Origin: Saccharum officinarum
Lineage: Eukaryota > Streptophyta > Magnoliopsida > Poales > Poaceae
Direction of reading: 5' to 3'
NCBI GenBank assembly: GCA_020631735.1
Contig: CM036168.1
Span: 95,336,932-95,400,931, forward strand
DNA: 64,000 nucleotides
This document shows positions 46,694 to 57,286 of this stretch, one piece after another (within the stretch, counting starts at the first letter, position 1; every line of letters begins with the position of its first letter). A program made the position numbers and the translations under genes. Below the pieces are notes generated by a model. That model searched no databases, was not told the DNA's origin, and worked only from the letters and a program-made list of their open reading frames with translations.

Positions 46694-48219
46694 ATGGAGT
46701 TCTCCTCCCTGCTCTTGAACTCGTCCTGCTCCTCGCTCTGGTCTCTCTGCTATCCTTGCTCTACCCGCGCCAGGACGCCAAGCGGCAGCCGCGCGCCGCA
46801 GGACTCAAGGTCTACCCGCTCCTGGGCACTCTCCCTCACTACCTCAAGAACCATCACCGCTTCCTCGACTAGACCACGGACGTCATGGCGCGCGACCCTA
46901 CGCACACCATGTCCGTCAAGGCCCTCCGCCTCACCGGAGTTGCCATCACCGCCAGCCCTGCCAATGTCGAGCACATCGTCAAGACCAACTTCGCCAACTA
47001 CCCTAAGGGAGAGCTCGCGGTCTCCAGGCTCGAGGACTTCCTCGGCCACGGCGTCTTCAACTCCGACGGCGACCAGTGGCTGCGGCAGCGCAGGGCTGCC
47101 AGCTACGAGTTCGGCAAGCGCTCCTTCAGGAGCCTGGTCGTCGACGCCGCCCGCTTCGAGGTCACGGAGCGGCTGCTGCCGGTGCTCGACCGGGCGTGGC
47201 GCGACGGCCGAACGCTGGACCTGCAGGACGTGCTCGAGCGCTTCGCGTTCGACAGCATCTGCCGCGTGGCGTTCGGCGACGACCCGGCGTGCCTCGCCGC
47301 CCAGGATAGCATGGCCGCGCCCCAGAGCACCGAGTTCATGCGCGCCTTCAACGACGCGCAGAACGCCGTCATGGCCCGCTTCATGTCTCCGGTCAATTGG
47401 CTGTGGCGCCTCAAGAGGCTGCTCAACATGGAGCCCGAGAGGCGGATGCGCTCGGCGCTCGGCACCATCCACGGCTACGCCGGTAGGATCGTCCGCGAGC
47501 GGAGGGAGAGAAGAAGCGAGGTTGTCCTGGCGTGCAGGGACGACTTCCTGTCGCGATTCGCCGCGGCCGGCGAGCACAGCGACGAGAGCCTCAGGGACGT
47601 GGTCACCAACTTCCTCCTGGCTGGGCTCGACACGACGTCGTCGGCGCTGTCCTGGTTCTTCTGGCTGGTTTCAACGCGACCCGACGTGGAGGACAGGATC
47701 GTGCGCGAGGTCTGCGCGGTGCGCGCCTCCAGCCATCAGGGGAGCATCACGGGCGCGGCGACGTTCGGCGTCGACGAGCTGCGCGACATGCACTACCTCC
47801 ACGCCGCCATCACCGAGTCCATGCGGCTGTACCCGCCGGTGACCATGGACACGCACGGCTGCAGGGAGGACGAGCACCTTCATCGGGAAAGGGTGGCTGA
47901 TAAGCTATTCAGCGTACGCCATGGCGCGGATGGAGGACATATGGGGCAAGGACTGCGAGCTGTTCAAGCCGGAGCGGTGGCTCGGCGAGGACGGCGCGTT
48001 CCGGCCGGAGAGCCCGTTCAAGTACCCGGTCATCCACGCCGGGCGCGGATGTGCCTCGGCAAGGAGATGGCTTACATCCAGATGAAGTCCGTCGTCGCGT
48101 GCGTGTTGGAGAGGTTCAGCTTCCGGTTCGTCGGCAGCGAGCGGCGGCCTGGGCTCGTGCTTTCGCTGACACTGCGGATGGAAGGTGGCTTGTCCATGCA
48201 AGTGAACAGGAGGAGCTAG
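46694..48219 (+). pseudogene. CYP94-type cytochrome P450 pseudogene
   Basis: Intronless P450 most like the CYP94 family (fatty-acid or jasmonate omega-hydroxylases of the ER). Readable parts are a proline-poor N-terminus, YPLLGTLPHYLKNHHRFLD, NYPKGE, GVFNSDGDQWLRQRRAASYEF, the I-helix AGLDTTSSALSWFFW (about 47621-47665), ESMRLYPPV (K-helix ExxR, about 47816-47842) and HAG.RMCLGKEMA (heme Cys near 48051). Breaks: a frameshift soon after the start ATG (46694), a TAG at 46870-46872 where Trp is expected, a frameshift and small deletion near 47865-47885, and a 1-base loss near 48040 just before the heme motif that restores the first frame. A product starting at the internal ATG 46885 would have scrambled sequence for about 55 residues before the heme loop. 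Not functional as written. Confidence 0.88.
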
Positions 48220-48691
48220 ACAATCATGGCCACCGAGACATGTTGTTCTCGCTTGGACAGAGAAATAAAGCTAGAATAGGACTCAGTGATCAATGTAGTA
48301 CAGGCGCAACACTGTTCTTCTACCTATCACTCAACAGTCAATTGGACCTCTGCATCAACCCATGCTAGAATTCTCTTTTACCAAATGATCACCGCACATA
48401 TTCTTTTTTTTTCTTCTAAAAGTCAATACAAATTGCGACGTGCTAAACACACGAGCAACTTGAGCAGGGTCTGCCGGCAAGGAGGACCCCCACCCTTGTC
48501 TTCTTCCTCTCTACTGGCGTCTCCAACAAGCGTACAGGCTAGTGGCGGCGCGGCGGGTCTGCACAAACAACAAGGCCGAGCGCCCGAGGCGTGGCCCAAC
48601 TTCGAGGGGGCGAGCCCAAGTGCTAGAACACACAGCAGTACACCTGCACAGCAACGCCTGGCCCCGGCCCTCTGTCGCTTGTTCCGTTGTT

Positions 48692-48898
48692 AGGTCACGT
48701 TTAGTAAAAAAAATAGTTTTTACCCATCACATCGAATCTTTGACGTATGTATAGAACATTAAATGTAGATAAAAAAACTAGAAATTACGAGACGAAACTT
48801 TCGAACCTAATTAGTCTATGATTGGACACTAATTGACAAATATAAATGAAAGTGCTACAATAACAAAACCCAAAATTTTTCTAGAACTAAACGTGGCC
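48692..48898. mobile_element. Grass MITE (CGTTTAGT termini), copy 4
   Basis: TAGGTCACGTTTAGTAAAA at the left and AGAACTAAACGTGGCCTTA at the right are inverted repeats; the interior holds ACATCGAATCTTTGACG and ACGAGACGAAAC like the copies at 2978, 6693 and 7066. Confidence 0.8.
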
Positions 48899-48910
48899 TT
48901 AGCTATAACG

Positions 48911-49819
48911 CCAGTTTCAGTGGAAGTTTCATCGCACTGTTTATAAGACGTGACAGTATTGGTAACTGTGGATGAAACTGACTCTCTCCGTGTACAATTT
49001 CATTTCGCTGTTTCGTAGAGTAGTTGCAACAATTGTGTCATGTGAACTGTGTAGCTATTTTATATTTTTCAAAGAACCGGCACGTTAGAATATTTTTCAT
49101 CCACGTATTCATCGACATGCAGTCCAAACAATAAACAAATACAAAAAAATGTTGTAAAAAAACAAATACAAAAGGATAAAAAGAATAGAGAAAGATGAAA
49201 GCTAGCCAACCTTATCTTCAATTCTACGACTACCGAATTCTCGATCTCTCTCTCTCTCGTGACCACGACAGCAGGTACATCAGGTGGCGCTAGTGCATCT
49301 GTGCGTGGATGGCGGGCACATCAGGCGGCGTGCTGGATGAACTCGACGCGCACGCCGCTTGCGGTTGCGCCTCACGCTTTTTTCTCTCCCCTGCTGGAGC
49401 CACACCGCCCTCGATCTTTCTGTCGCCGCCGGAGCTTCATCCATCTGGACACCGAAGAGATGGTCGGAGGGAAAGGGAGCAGGCAGGGCCACAGAGATTT
49501 GACGGCTGCTCTACGGAAGGGGAAAGGAAGATTAGATCGGCGGCGGCGCAGGTGAGGAGGTCATCGTCGGCATATGAGGAGCGTGCGAGGAGTTGCCGCA
49601 GGCCACAGGTAGCCGCACGGGATGGGATGAAACGAATGGAACCGGCTCAGGGCAGGTTTCATGCGATTTACAACGCGTGGGAAACAGCGCTGGGCAGTTT
49701 CGTGGCCATGCTCCGATCCTTTCTCTCTTTCTCGATACATGTAAAATGTCAATTTTTACTGACATGTCACCTTATTTAATTTTCATAAAACTCTCGTGGC
49801 ATCCGTTGAGACTGGCCTG
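48911..49819. mobile_element. Possible TIR DNA transposon, about 0.9 kb
   Basis: The left end GCCAGTTTCAGTGGAAGTTT and the complement of the right end GCCAGTCTCAACGGATGCC are similar over 17 bases. A CAGTTTCA/TGAGACTG pairing of this type is known from grass MITEs. The interior includes a CT microsatellite (49245-49258) and GC-rich sequence. The frames at 49259-49779 have no known domain. Confidence 0.45.
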
Positions 49820-51899
49820 CCGCTCTGCGGCTTCCTACCGCCCCTAGATGCAGCTGGGGTCGGGTGCCCGCCATTGCCAGCCGGCCGGTCCGCTGCCACC
49901 CATTGAGGCCTGGCCATCGCCGACTACAGAAACCAGGGAGACGATACACACATGCAAGCCCCCCTCCATTCGTAAGTTTCTATTTAGCATCCTTCCCCCA
50001 CTAGTTTTTGAATTAGGGATTGAGGACTAAACAATGACTATATGCATGCTTTAATCTTGCGTCAATTGGATGAGAACAATTTATTTCTTCTCTTATGTCA
50101 ACTGTCATGCGATTTGGTTGAACTTGACTGTGCCTTTTATGCACGCAAGGTGTTTGAGGTTTTGCCCAGGAAAGAACGCACATGTTCACTTGATATATGG
50201 CCGTCTATCACACCAGGTCCTCAGTATTTCTTTGTGCACAAGAGAAAAAAAAAGTGTTAGTTTGTAGTACAACAAATGGGCTGGGTGTTGTGCCATCTAA
50301 GAGAGGTAAGGTACCCCACCTAAAAGTTTAGGCGAGCTCTACAACTGATCTTGAGAGACACCTTCACCTTGGAGATAGTGGCGGAGGAGTTTGGGCATCC
50401 CGGGACTCAGGTCTGTTTGGTATCCTTGCCCAGCTCGCTAGCCTCATCTTGCTGAGCAAGCTAGGACATCCTTGCTAAACTAGACCAGCTGATTCGCCTC
50501 CCCCACAAAAGTAAGATAAAACCTTGCCTCCACATGCCCTTATGATTGTGTCCATGATCCAAACAACTGTTCCTCTCTTCTTGCTCAACAAGATGGGGGC
50601 AAGGCTAAAAAAAAATCCAAACAGATACAAGATCTCCCACATACTTGGATGTAGTGGATCGACCATGGCTCCTGCAAGAGTCATCGATTGTTGCTGCCAT
50701 GTTAGCATCTGAAATATAATCTGATCTAGCCTAATCTGATGTTGGAGTGTCTTACCTGATTTTCTCTCTACCATCGACTGAAAGGGAAGAAAAATTACTT
50801 GTGTAAGTGCGTTTGTGATTTATGACATGTGAAATTGCCAACCCAATACCAGCCCCTCGGTGTTTTTCCTAAGAATTGCCTTATGGGAACTATTCTGTGT
50901 AATCATCATTACTAAAGATACTAACCAAATGTGAGCTTTAGGGAAACTCCAATGGTTAGGTTACTTAGCACAGATACTCGTACCTTCTAGCCTCTAGTTT
51001 TGTCCTAAGCTAAACTATCTTAGGTTTGACCAAATTTATATAGGAGTACAAATACTTATATTACTATAAATAAGTGACATTAGACTCATCATTAAATATA
51101 ATTTCATAATGTTAATAATTTTCTCTATTAACTTGGTTAGATCGAAATAGCTTGATTTAGAACAAAACTTGAGTGCCATTTTTAGGATGGAGGTAGTATT
51201 TTTTAACTAGTAGGTGAAACTTATCCATTGACAACGAGGTAAAAATTAAAACTACTAATTAGAAAACAGCAATATATACTAAACCAGTAAGTAATACCAA
51301 CCAGTTGGTATTGGATGATCGTGGAAAATAATAGAATGACTAAAGAAACAATGAATTGAGACATTAAAAATCATCGATTTATGGACAGGTCCATTTAATT
51401 AACATATTGTGCCTTGTGTTCCATCAACTCTCTGACGATGTAAAATACCATGATTTTATAGTATGCACAAAAATCTGCCCCTTGAGGTAAAGGCAGTATT
51501 TATAATGCAGAGAGATTAAAGAACTCTCGTTCACACACCACTCAAATAGGATAATGTGCCTCACATCTTACAGAACAGGATATTAAGGATAGTGACTAGC
51601 GAAAGGGTAGCTTGAATTTGTGTTAAGAAGGTGATTCAGATACACTGACAACAACATAAGAATTATAGTCAGGCCACACACACGGTAATTGTACTTCATC
51701 AAGGAACAACCAAAGAGGGAACAACAGAAATATTAAGACAACAACAATGATAATTTATCATGGAAGTGACAAACTAAGTGAGTAACACGACAATTCATCA
51801 AAACACAGCTAGCCTAACCTTAAATGATGACTTCACTTTATTCCAGTGACTTGATACTAACCACGGCTATCCCTGAACTAGAGCACAACAAAATCTAGA
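49820..51899. other. Intergenic, no gene recognised
   Basis: The stretch 50985-51200 has the layout of a decayed Stowaway element (GTTTGACCAAATTTATATAGG, internal AT-rich block, TTTAGGATGGAGGTAGTA at the end). Short frames near 50042-50260 and 50475-50774 have no known domain. The rest is AT-rich. Confidence 0.3.
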
Positions 51900-53237
51900 T
51901 TACAAACTACAACCAACTTGATCAATTGCTATCTCTCCTTTAAGTAAATCAAACCCCATGTTAGTATTACGCTGGGCATATATTCCTAGAACTGTCGAAT
52001 TGTGCGGAGTAGCCCCCAAGCAAATCAGGTTCCCATTGTATTCAAAGAAGAGTGAATCACCAGACAGCAGCATCTCTGCCCCTCCAACGAATCCCAGTGT
52101 CACTGATACTTGTTCAACATCCGCCATATCCCCTATGTAGCAGTAGGCATTAAGATTGTCGTCGAAGAGCACCCTGGTCAGAAATATCAGCCTCGATTTT
52201 CTTCAATAGAGGGTAAAATATATAGTCAGGAAGCCAAAGCCCAAGGGTTCCCGAGTCCACCAATATTTTCTCTTTGCTGTTTACATTTGCTTCATCTCCA
52301 GGAAATATAGGTACAGGTTGCTGCTGAGTTAAGCGATTTCCATGCTGATAAGTGACCCTATTGAGATAGACTTTGTACCCATCTTTGAACTTCCAAAATG
52401 GGGTCCTCTTCCCTGAGAGCTGGGCTTGAGACCCAAACCTTAGGTAGTTCAGTGCTTGATCACCATCCTCACGTCCTGCTGTAGCAGGAACACAGTAAGA
52501 GAATCTGTCCACGCCCACTTGTGCTTGGAGTGACAGACTACTGATACCGAGAGCTAGAATTCCTGTGTTATATTCCCTTACAAACACGGACCTTTCAGAT
52601 GTGGTACAGCCGAAAACAACTTGCGTCTCAAAGTGGTAGTCATAGTTGCCTTCATAGCTGAAGTGGAAAATATCAGATACTAGGTAATGTGCTCAATGTA
52701 TCCCATCACTGTATCCCCTAGAAAAAATGCACTCTCTGCTGGGTGAGTTAGCACAACGGAGACCGGAAGAATGCTCACAGAGTGGATCATCACAGAAGAC
52801 ACTACGAAATGTGCTAGACTTGGAAGGTGGGTAATGGCCACGTGCACAGGCATAACAAGGAGAGCACTGCGTCCAGGATAGATCAGTACCAGTGTCAAAC
52901 ATGAGGTACCTCGAAGAGAACCACCGATGCGGAGCGGCACAAGGTAGAGACCACAGCGGAAATGGACTGGGGCAAGCATCTTCTCGCTGGCCAAGGCATC
53001 ATCAGCCGGCATAGGTGACGAGGCCAGTTGAATCTCCTCCTTGAACAGGTCGAGAGTGGTAACAGTGGGATCCCGAAGTGGACTCCTCGGGTCATTCCGG
53101 TGGATGATGGGGAGAGAAAACCCACCCTTGAAGGAAACTCCTCCGGATGGAGGAGCAGCAACCTGCTCATGGACAGCAGAATGGCCGGTGGTGAACAGAA
53201 GAACAATGAGAGTGAGAGCAGCAACGCTCATCCACAT
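51900..53237 (-). pseudogene. Nepenthesin-like aspartic protease (A1) pseudogene
   Basis: Reads from the ATG at 53237, MWMSVAALTLIVLLFTTGHS (a signal peptide), through a propeptide (SLPIIHRNDPRSPL) to YLMFDTGTDLSWTQCSPC with the first catalytic DTG, FGCTTSER, ILVDSGTLGLWLP with the second catalytic DSG (about 52240), and VLGIYAQRNTNMGFDL near the C-terminus, ending at 51900. This is the layout of plant secreted or vacuolar nepenthesin/CND41-type proteases. Breaks: a 1-base frameshift near 52905-52915 before the DTG, an in-frame TGA (about 52694) after YSDGIH, and another frameshift near 52175. Both catalytic Asp codons remain, so loss is probably recent, or the breaks are sequence errors. Confidence 0.85.
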
Positions 53238-54465
53238 GTCGTGTGGACTACTACAGAATTGGCAGTTTGCTGGAGCAGCTAAGAGCCTGAAGGGACATCC
53301 AAAACTCAGAATACAACCTTGTTCTTCGTTTCCCAGGCGAGCATGCATGTGGTAAGCATGAATGAATTGATCGGTCACCCTGTACGTGCTGTGGACCAAG
53401 AAACTCGTTTCCAAACTATACACTGATTCACGCATTTCATGACCACCGGTCATGAGGAAAAATTCATGTACTGGTGGCTCACGCGGTCCATTTGTGTTTT
53501 AGGCAGCGCACAGTACAACTTGTAAAGGTCGAGCTGCGGTTTGGCTATAAGTTTTTATTTTTCAATACCATTCAATCTGCACTTACAAAAATAAGAGTAG
53601 TTTTATAGTGCTTGAAAATAGTGATACCCATTCATTCATCTAGATCCAATAGTTAAAAATTGATTTAATTACTTATCTATTTGTACTAATATAGGGTCTG
53701 TTTGGCTCTGCTGCCACCCTGCATGAGTGAAGTCGTATGAAACCGAGGAAGCAATATGTTTGGTTGCCTACTTTGAACGAGCGTATGCGGATATAAGCTG
53801 ACGACCAAATCGAGCTTCACTGTCGGGCCTGGCTAGATGAATGCAGGATGAGGACGACGGACCCACATGTCAGTCCCATGGGCCAGATATGTTGCATCTG
53901 CTCATGCAGCAACCATCTCAGTTTTTTTGTCCTCTTATATGCAACCTCACCAAACGCTCTTTTTATTTTTTGAAATACGGTTCCACCCGTCTACATCCCC
54001 ACATCCAAATATATACTATTGCAGCCCTTATCTATACTATAAAGGAGCGAAAGAATTGAAAACACTTCTCATCCTAGGATTTTCTACCCACCTCTAATAT
54101 CATCCCTTAGATGTGTCTTAAATTTGCATCTAATTATTAACTTGGCAAAGCCATGTGATGAATTGAAACTATATGACAGCAATCTTTTCCTTTCCCATTT
54201 GTTCTTTAGGTTAATTTCTGGCCTAGGTACATGATTTGAATAGCCCAAGACAATTAACTCTGAGCTCCATGTCAATTAACTTATGGTCAATGATCAGAAG
54301 GCCAACTACTATCGTCGTGTTCCGGAGCAACTAGGTAAGGTAGGGGAGGGATCGAAATCTTGATGGAAAAGCTGCGCCGCAGCTTGGTTGAAACCTACTC
54401 CCTCCAACGTATTTGCTTCTTCCCCAATGACTGCAGGTATGCACGTGCTGTCAAAGCATTTCAAT
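53238..54465. other. Intergenic, no gene recognised
   Basis: A GGGTCTGTTTGGCTCTGC at 53695 looks like the end of a PIF-type MITE, without a clear partner. Frames at 53841-54097 lack known domains. The part before 53460 may be promoter of the broken protease gene. Confidence 0.3.
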
Positions 54466-55013
54466 ATTTTCTAAATCACTCTCTAACATCTAAGTTTTAA
54501 ATCTCACTTTTTAAAATCATTTAGATAGCCATTTGCATAAAAAATCGCTTTCTATATCTTTTCACTCTCCAACAGTTTTTCTATATCTCATGTGCACTCT
54601 AGAGAGCCATTCTCGTCTTCTATATTTGGCTAGCGAAAAATCCGAAATAGAAGATGACTATATTTGGATACCATTTAGAGAAGTCGTTGCAGGATAAATT
54701 TTCACCAAAATCTCCATTCCTAGCATTTATGAAGGATATAAACGTCTCTTGAGATGCTCTAAGTCATCATTTAGAGAGTCATTTGCATAAAAATCGCTTT
54801 TATATCTCTTCACCTTCCAACAGTTTTTCTAAATCTTATGTGCACACTAGAGAACTATTCTCGTCTTCTATTTTTAGCTAACGAAAAATCCAGAATAGAA
54901 GATAACTATATTTAAATGACCATTTAGATAAGCTGTTGGAGAGTAATTTTTCACCAAAATCTCTATTCCTATCATTTAGGAAGGATATGGAGAGCCTCTT
55001 GGAGATGCCTTGT
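54466..55013 (+). repeat. Two tandem copies of the AGAGGCTCTCC dispersed repeat (B and C)
   Basis: Copy B (about 54466-54762) and copy C (about 54765-55013) share TCTCCAACAG/CTTCCAACAG, CATTCTCGTCTTCTA and GCTAACGAAAAATCCAGAATAG-type phrases, and both are in reverse orientation to copy A at 38583-38872. Copy C ends GAGAGCCTCTTGGAGATGC, the counterpart of the start of copy A. Non-coding. Confidence 0.75.
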
Positions 55014-55552
55014 AGAAAATTTTGATGTGTACCACAACGTAATGATATTTATTGTCAAAAAAGTTATCCTTTTAGTTCTGGGTGGGATTTGATGTGAATG
55101 TAAAATAGTGTTGGTTTTTACACAAATTTATTGAAACATGAATTATTATATTTATCACGTGAATTGAGCAGAGAACTCCTGCGGCAAATACATATTCAAA
55201 TTTCTTTCTGCCTTGCTGTTATCTTTTATATGAATTCTCTCGAATGTGCATTATTATTTCTCTAAATTTTCACTGTAATTCTTCCTTTACAAATGACCAT
55301 TTTTAAGGACATGTGCCACTGGTCCGACAAAAAAACACAACTATAGGCAACTGACTTTGCCGGTTTTACAGGGAAGAAAGATAGGGTTCTCTCGCGACTA
55401 CCGAAAGTCCTACCCTTCAACGACGGACTTCAAGAAAAAAGATGTACATATAGTGGACATCGAGGCCCAAGTAATTCTCATGCATATTCATTAGGACTCG
55501 AGAGGATTCATATCCCAGTACCGCCGCCGATAGTTATACCCGCAGACTAAAC
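55014..55552. other. Upstream region of the small secreted-protein gene
   Basis: AT-rich to 55310, then mixed composition. ACATATAGTGGACAT (55446-55460), about 100 bases before the ATG at 55553, is the only TATA-like word at a plausible distance. No gene seen. Confidence 0.3.
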
Positions 55553-56187
55553 ATGGGCACCTCCTCCGTGCGTGGTGCACGCCCGCTCGTCCTTGCTATA
55601 CTCCTCGCGTTGCTCCTCCACGGCGATGCCGATGCAGATGCGGTGTCCGCTCAAGGGTTTGAGAGTAGGTAGCAGTAGCACATTACCATCCCCATCCCGC
55701 GTTGTCCATCTCTGCGCCTCTAAACTCCCATCGACTTCGTTGTTTTATATGTGCAGGCCCCTATGCCGGGGACCTATGGTTCACCACGATCTGGGCGAGG
55801 AACGTTGCCGAGGCCAAGCCGTGGTACTACAAGAAGCCCGGGGCGAACGAGACCGACCCGGTGCAGGCCGTGGTCGCCAAACGCATGGCGGCCGTCGGCT
55901 CCACCTACGGGTTCGCTAGATTGTGGCTCTCGGGGAGGTGCCCGCAGGCGGGCAACGACGGAACCATATCCGGGATAACCCGCCGCTGCTACCTTCGCGA
56001 GCTCAGACGGTTGGAGGAAGAGTTGCGCCCACGGCCGCCGCCGCCGCCGGAGAGCCCAGATGACAAGGCGCGCCGCGAGGTGCTTCAGATTTTGATGCAG
56101 AGTACGACACAGGTGTATCCATGGCCTGAGGTTATTCGTAATCCAGTGATAAAGAGCAGACTACGCTGGGAAAGGGCCCCTCGGTAA
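55553..56187 (+). CDS. Small putative secreted protein, unknown family
   Basis: Two exons, 55553-55664 and 55757-56187, with GT/AG borders give about 180 residues. The first exon encodes MGTSSVRGARPLVLAILLAL followed by an Ala/Asp-rich stretch: a basic start, a hydrophobic core and a likely cleavage site, which is a good signal peptide. The mature part opens SPYAGDLWFTTIWARNVAEA, contains KPWYYKKPGANETD, two cysteines (GRCPQ and RRCYLREL), and a proline run (RPRPPPPPE), and ends VIKSRLRWERAPR. The predicted intron is short (92 bp), which is normal for plants. I do not recognise the family. The signal peptide falling in its own exon and the frame joining cleanly argue that it is real. It stands alone between repeats. 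Confidence 0.55.
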
Positions 56188-56354
56188 ATCTCGATGTAGA
56201 TGGTGATTCCTTTGCTTTTTTTTTCTGTTGATTATCGAACATCTCTGTATCGAAGTGATAAATATCTGAGACTTTTTTTTTCATTGGTTGTTATATAGTA
56301 TCTGTTACCAGTTTCCAAAACCGATCTTTCGTAAGCCACAAAATTGGAACCAGC

Positions 56355-56665
56355 TGATGCTTTGCCGCCATTATTGCTTCGGTTTACCCCCTCGCAGATG
56401 CTTTGCCGCTGAGCGCGGATTGGCCTACTTGCGGATACCCTTTGCCGCTACTAGTTTCGTCTCTTCTCAGCTTTGCCACCACGGCTTCATCTCCTGTGTG
56501 AGCAATGGTTGTGTAGATGTATTTTTCTTAGGTTTGTGGCTGAGGGTCGTCTCCTCTCTTTACCGCCTTTCTTGTTTGTTTGTTGTTTCTGATGATTACC
56601 ATGATGCCTGTTGTTGTAAAACAAACTTTTCTGCTTAATGAAAGCCGTGCCATGGCACGTTCGAG
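56355..56665 (+). repeat. Fragment related to the element at 43810-45530
   Basis: GATGCTTTGCCGCCATTATT (56356) and GCAGATGCTTTGCCGCTGAG (56394) match, in reverse complement, the repeated words at 44340-44390. It ends with TTCTGCTTAATGAAAGCCGT, a 3'-end-like phrase. Opposite orientation to the larger copy. Confidence 0.5.
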
Positions 56666-56689
56666 AAAACAAAATTGGAACCAGATTAC

Positions 56690-57286
56690 CCACCACCCCT
56701 TGGTGGATTTGACCTGTTAAAACTGTTGTATGTAGGCCATGTTACTCAAAATGTGATTCTTATTGGAAGCTCTGTCTATTTTATACATTAATTTAACGGA
56801 TTATCCCTGCAACGCAAAAGGAGATCCTAATTCAGTACAGCGAAGGATGATAGTGCACACAATTTCAGGTCCTATAGAGAAGATTCAGTATTCATAAGGG
56901 ATATCTGCAACGTAAAAGGAGATCCTATACTTCATAACAGCGAAGGTATCTACTCTCAAGTGTTCCTTGATACCCTGAAGATGCTAGTGCACACAAGTTC
57001 AGGCCCACTAGGGCAGAGTCAACATTCATAATGAAATCTCATTCATGCACCAAATAAAACCTTGGAAGCAGAAAGCATAGCATGTGTTGCACAAAACAAC
57101 TGGGATTAAGGACACGACATCCCAAAAAAGTAACTTGAAGTTGTGTGGAGCAGGTAATATATCCAGATATTTTAACCAAACAAACAGGAATAGGATGCTA
57201 CATGATTGTTACAGATAGACAGCGGCTTAGAAGATTGGAAGTAGAAAGTACACTTACAGTTGCAAGCACATCAAATTGCAGTGTAA
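56690..57286. repeat. Imperfect direct repeats downstream of bL34
   Basis: TGCAACGCAAAAGGAGATCC (56808) is repeated as TGCAACGTAAAAGGAGATCC (56908), each followed by CAGCGAAGG and a TAGTGCACACAA ... TTCAGG phrase (56851 and 56989). The period is about 100-140 bp. No gene seen. Confidence 0.6.

Noticed and set aside
46750..47577. 275-codon minus-strand frame opposite the CYP94 pseudogene, and the 382-codon frame at 46694-47842
   Set aside because: Both are shadow frames of the same GC-rich P450 sequence; the P450 motifs lie in the frame from 46885.
49259..49779. Overlapping frames of 98 and 156 codons
   Set aside because: They lie inside a probable TIR element, overlap each other and have no known domain.
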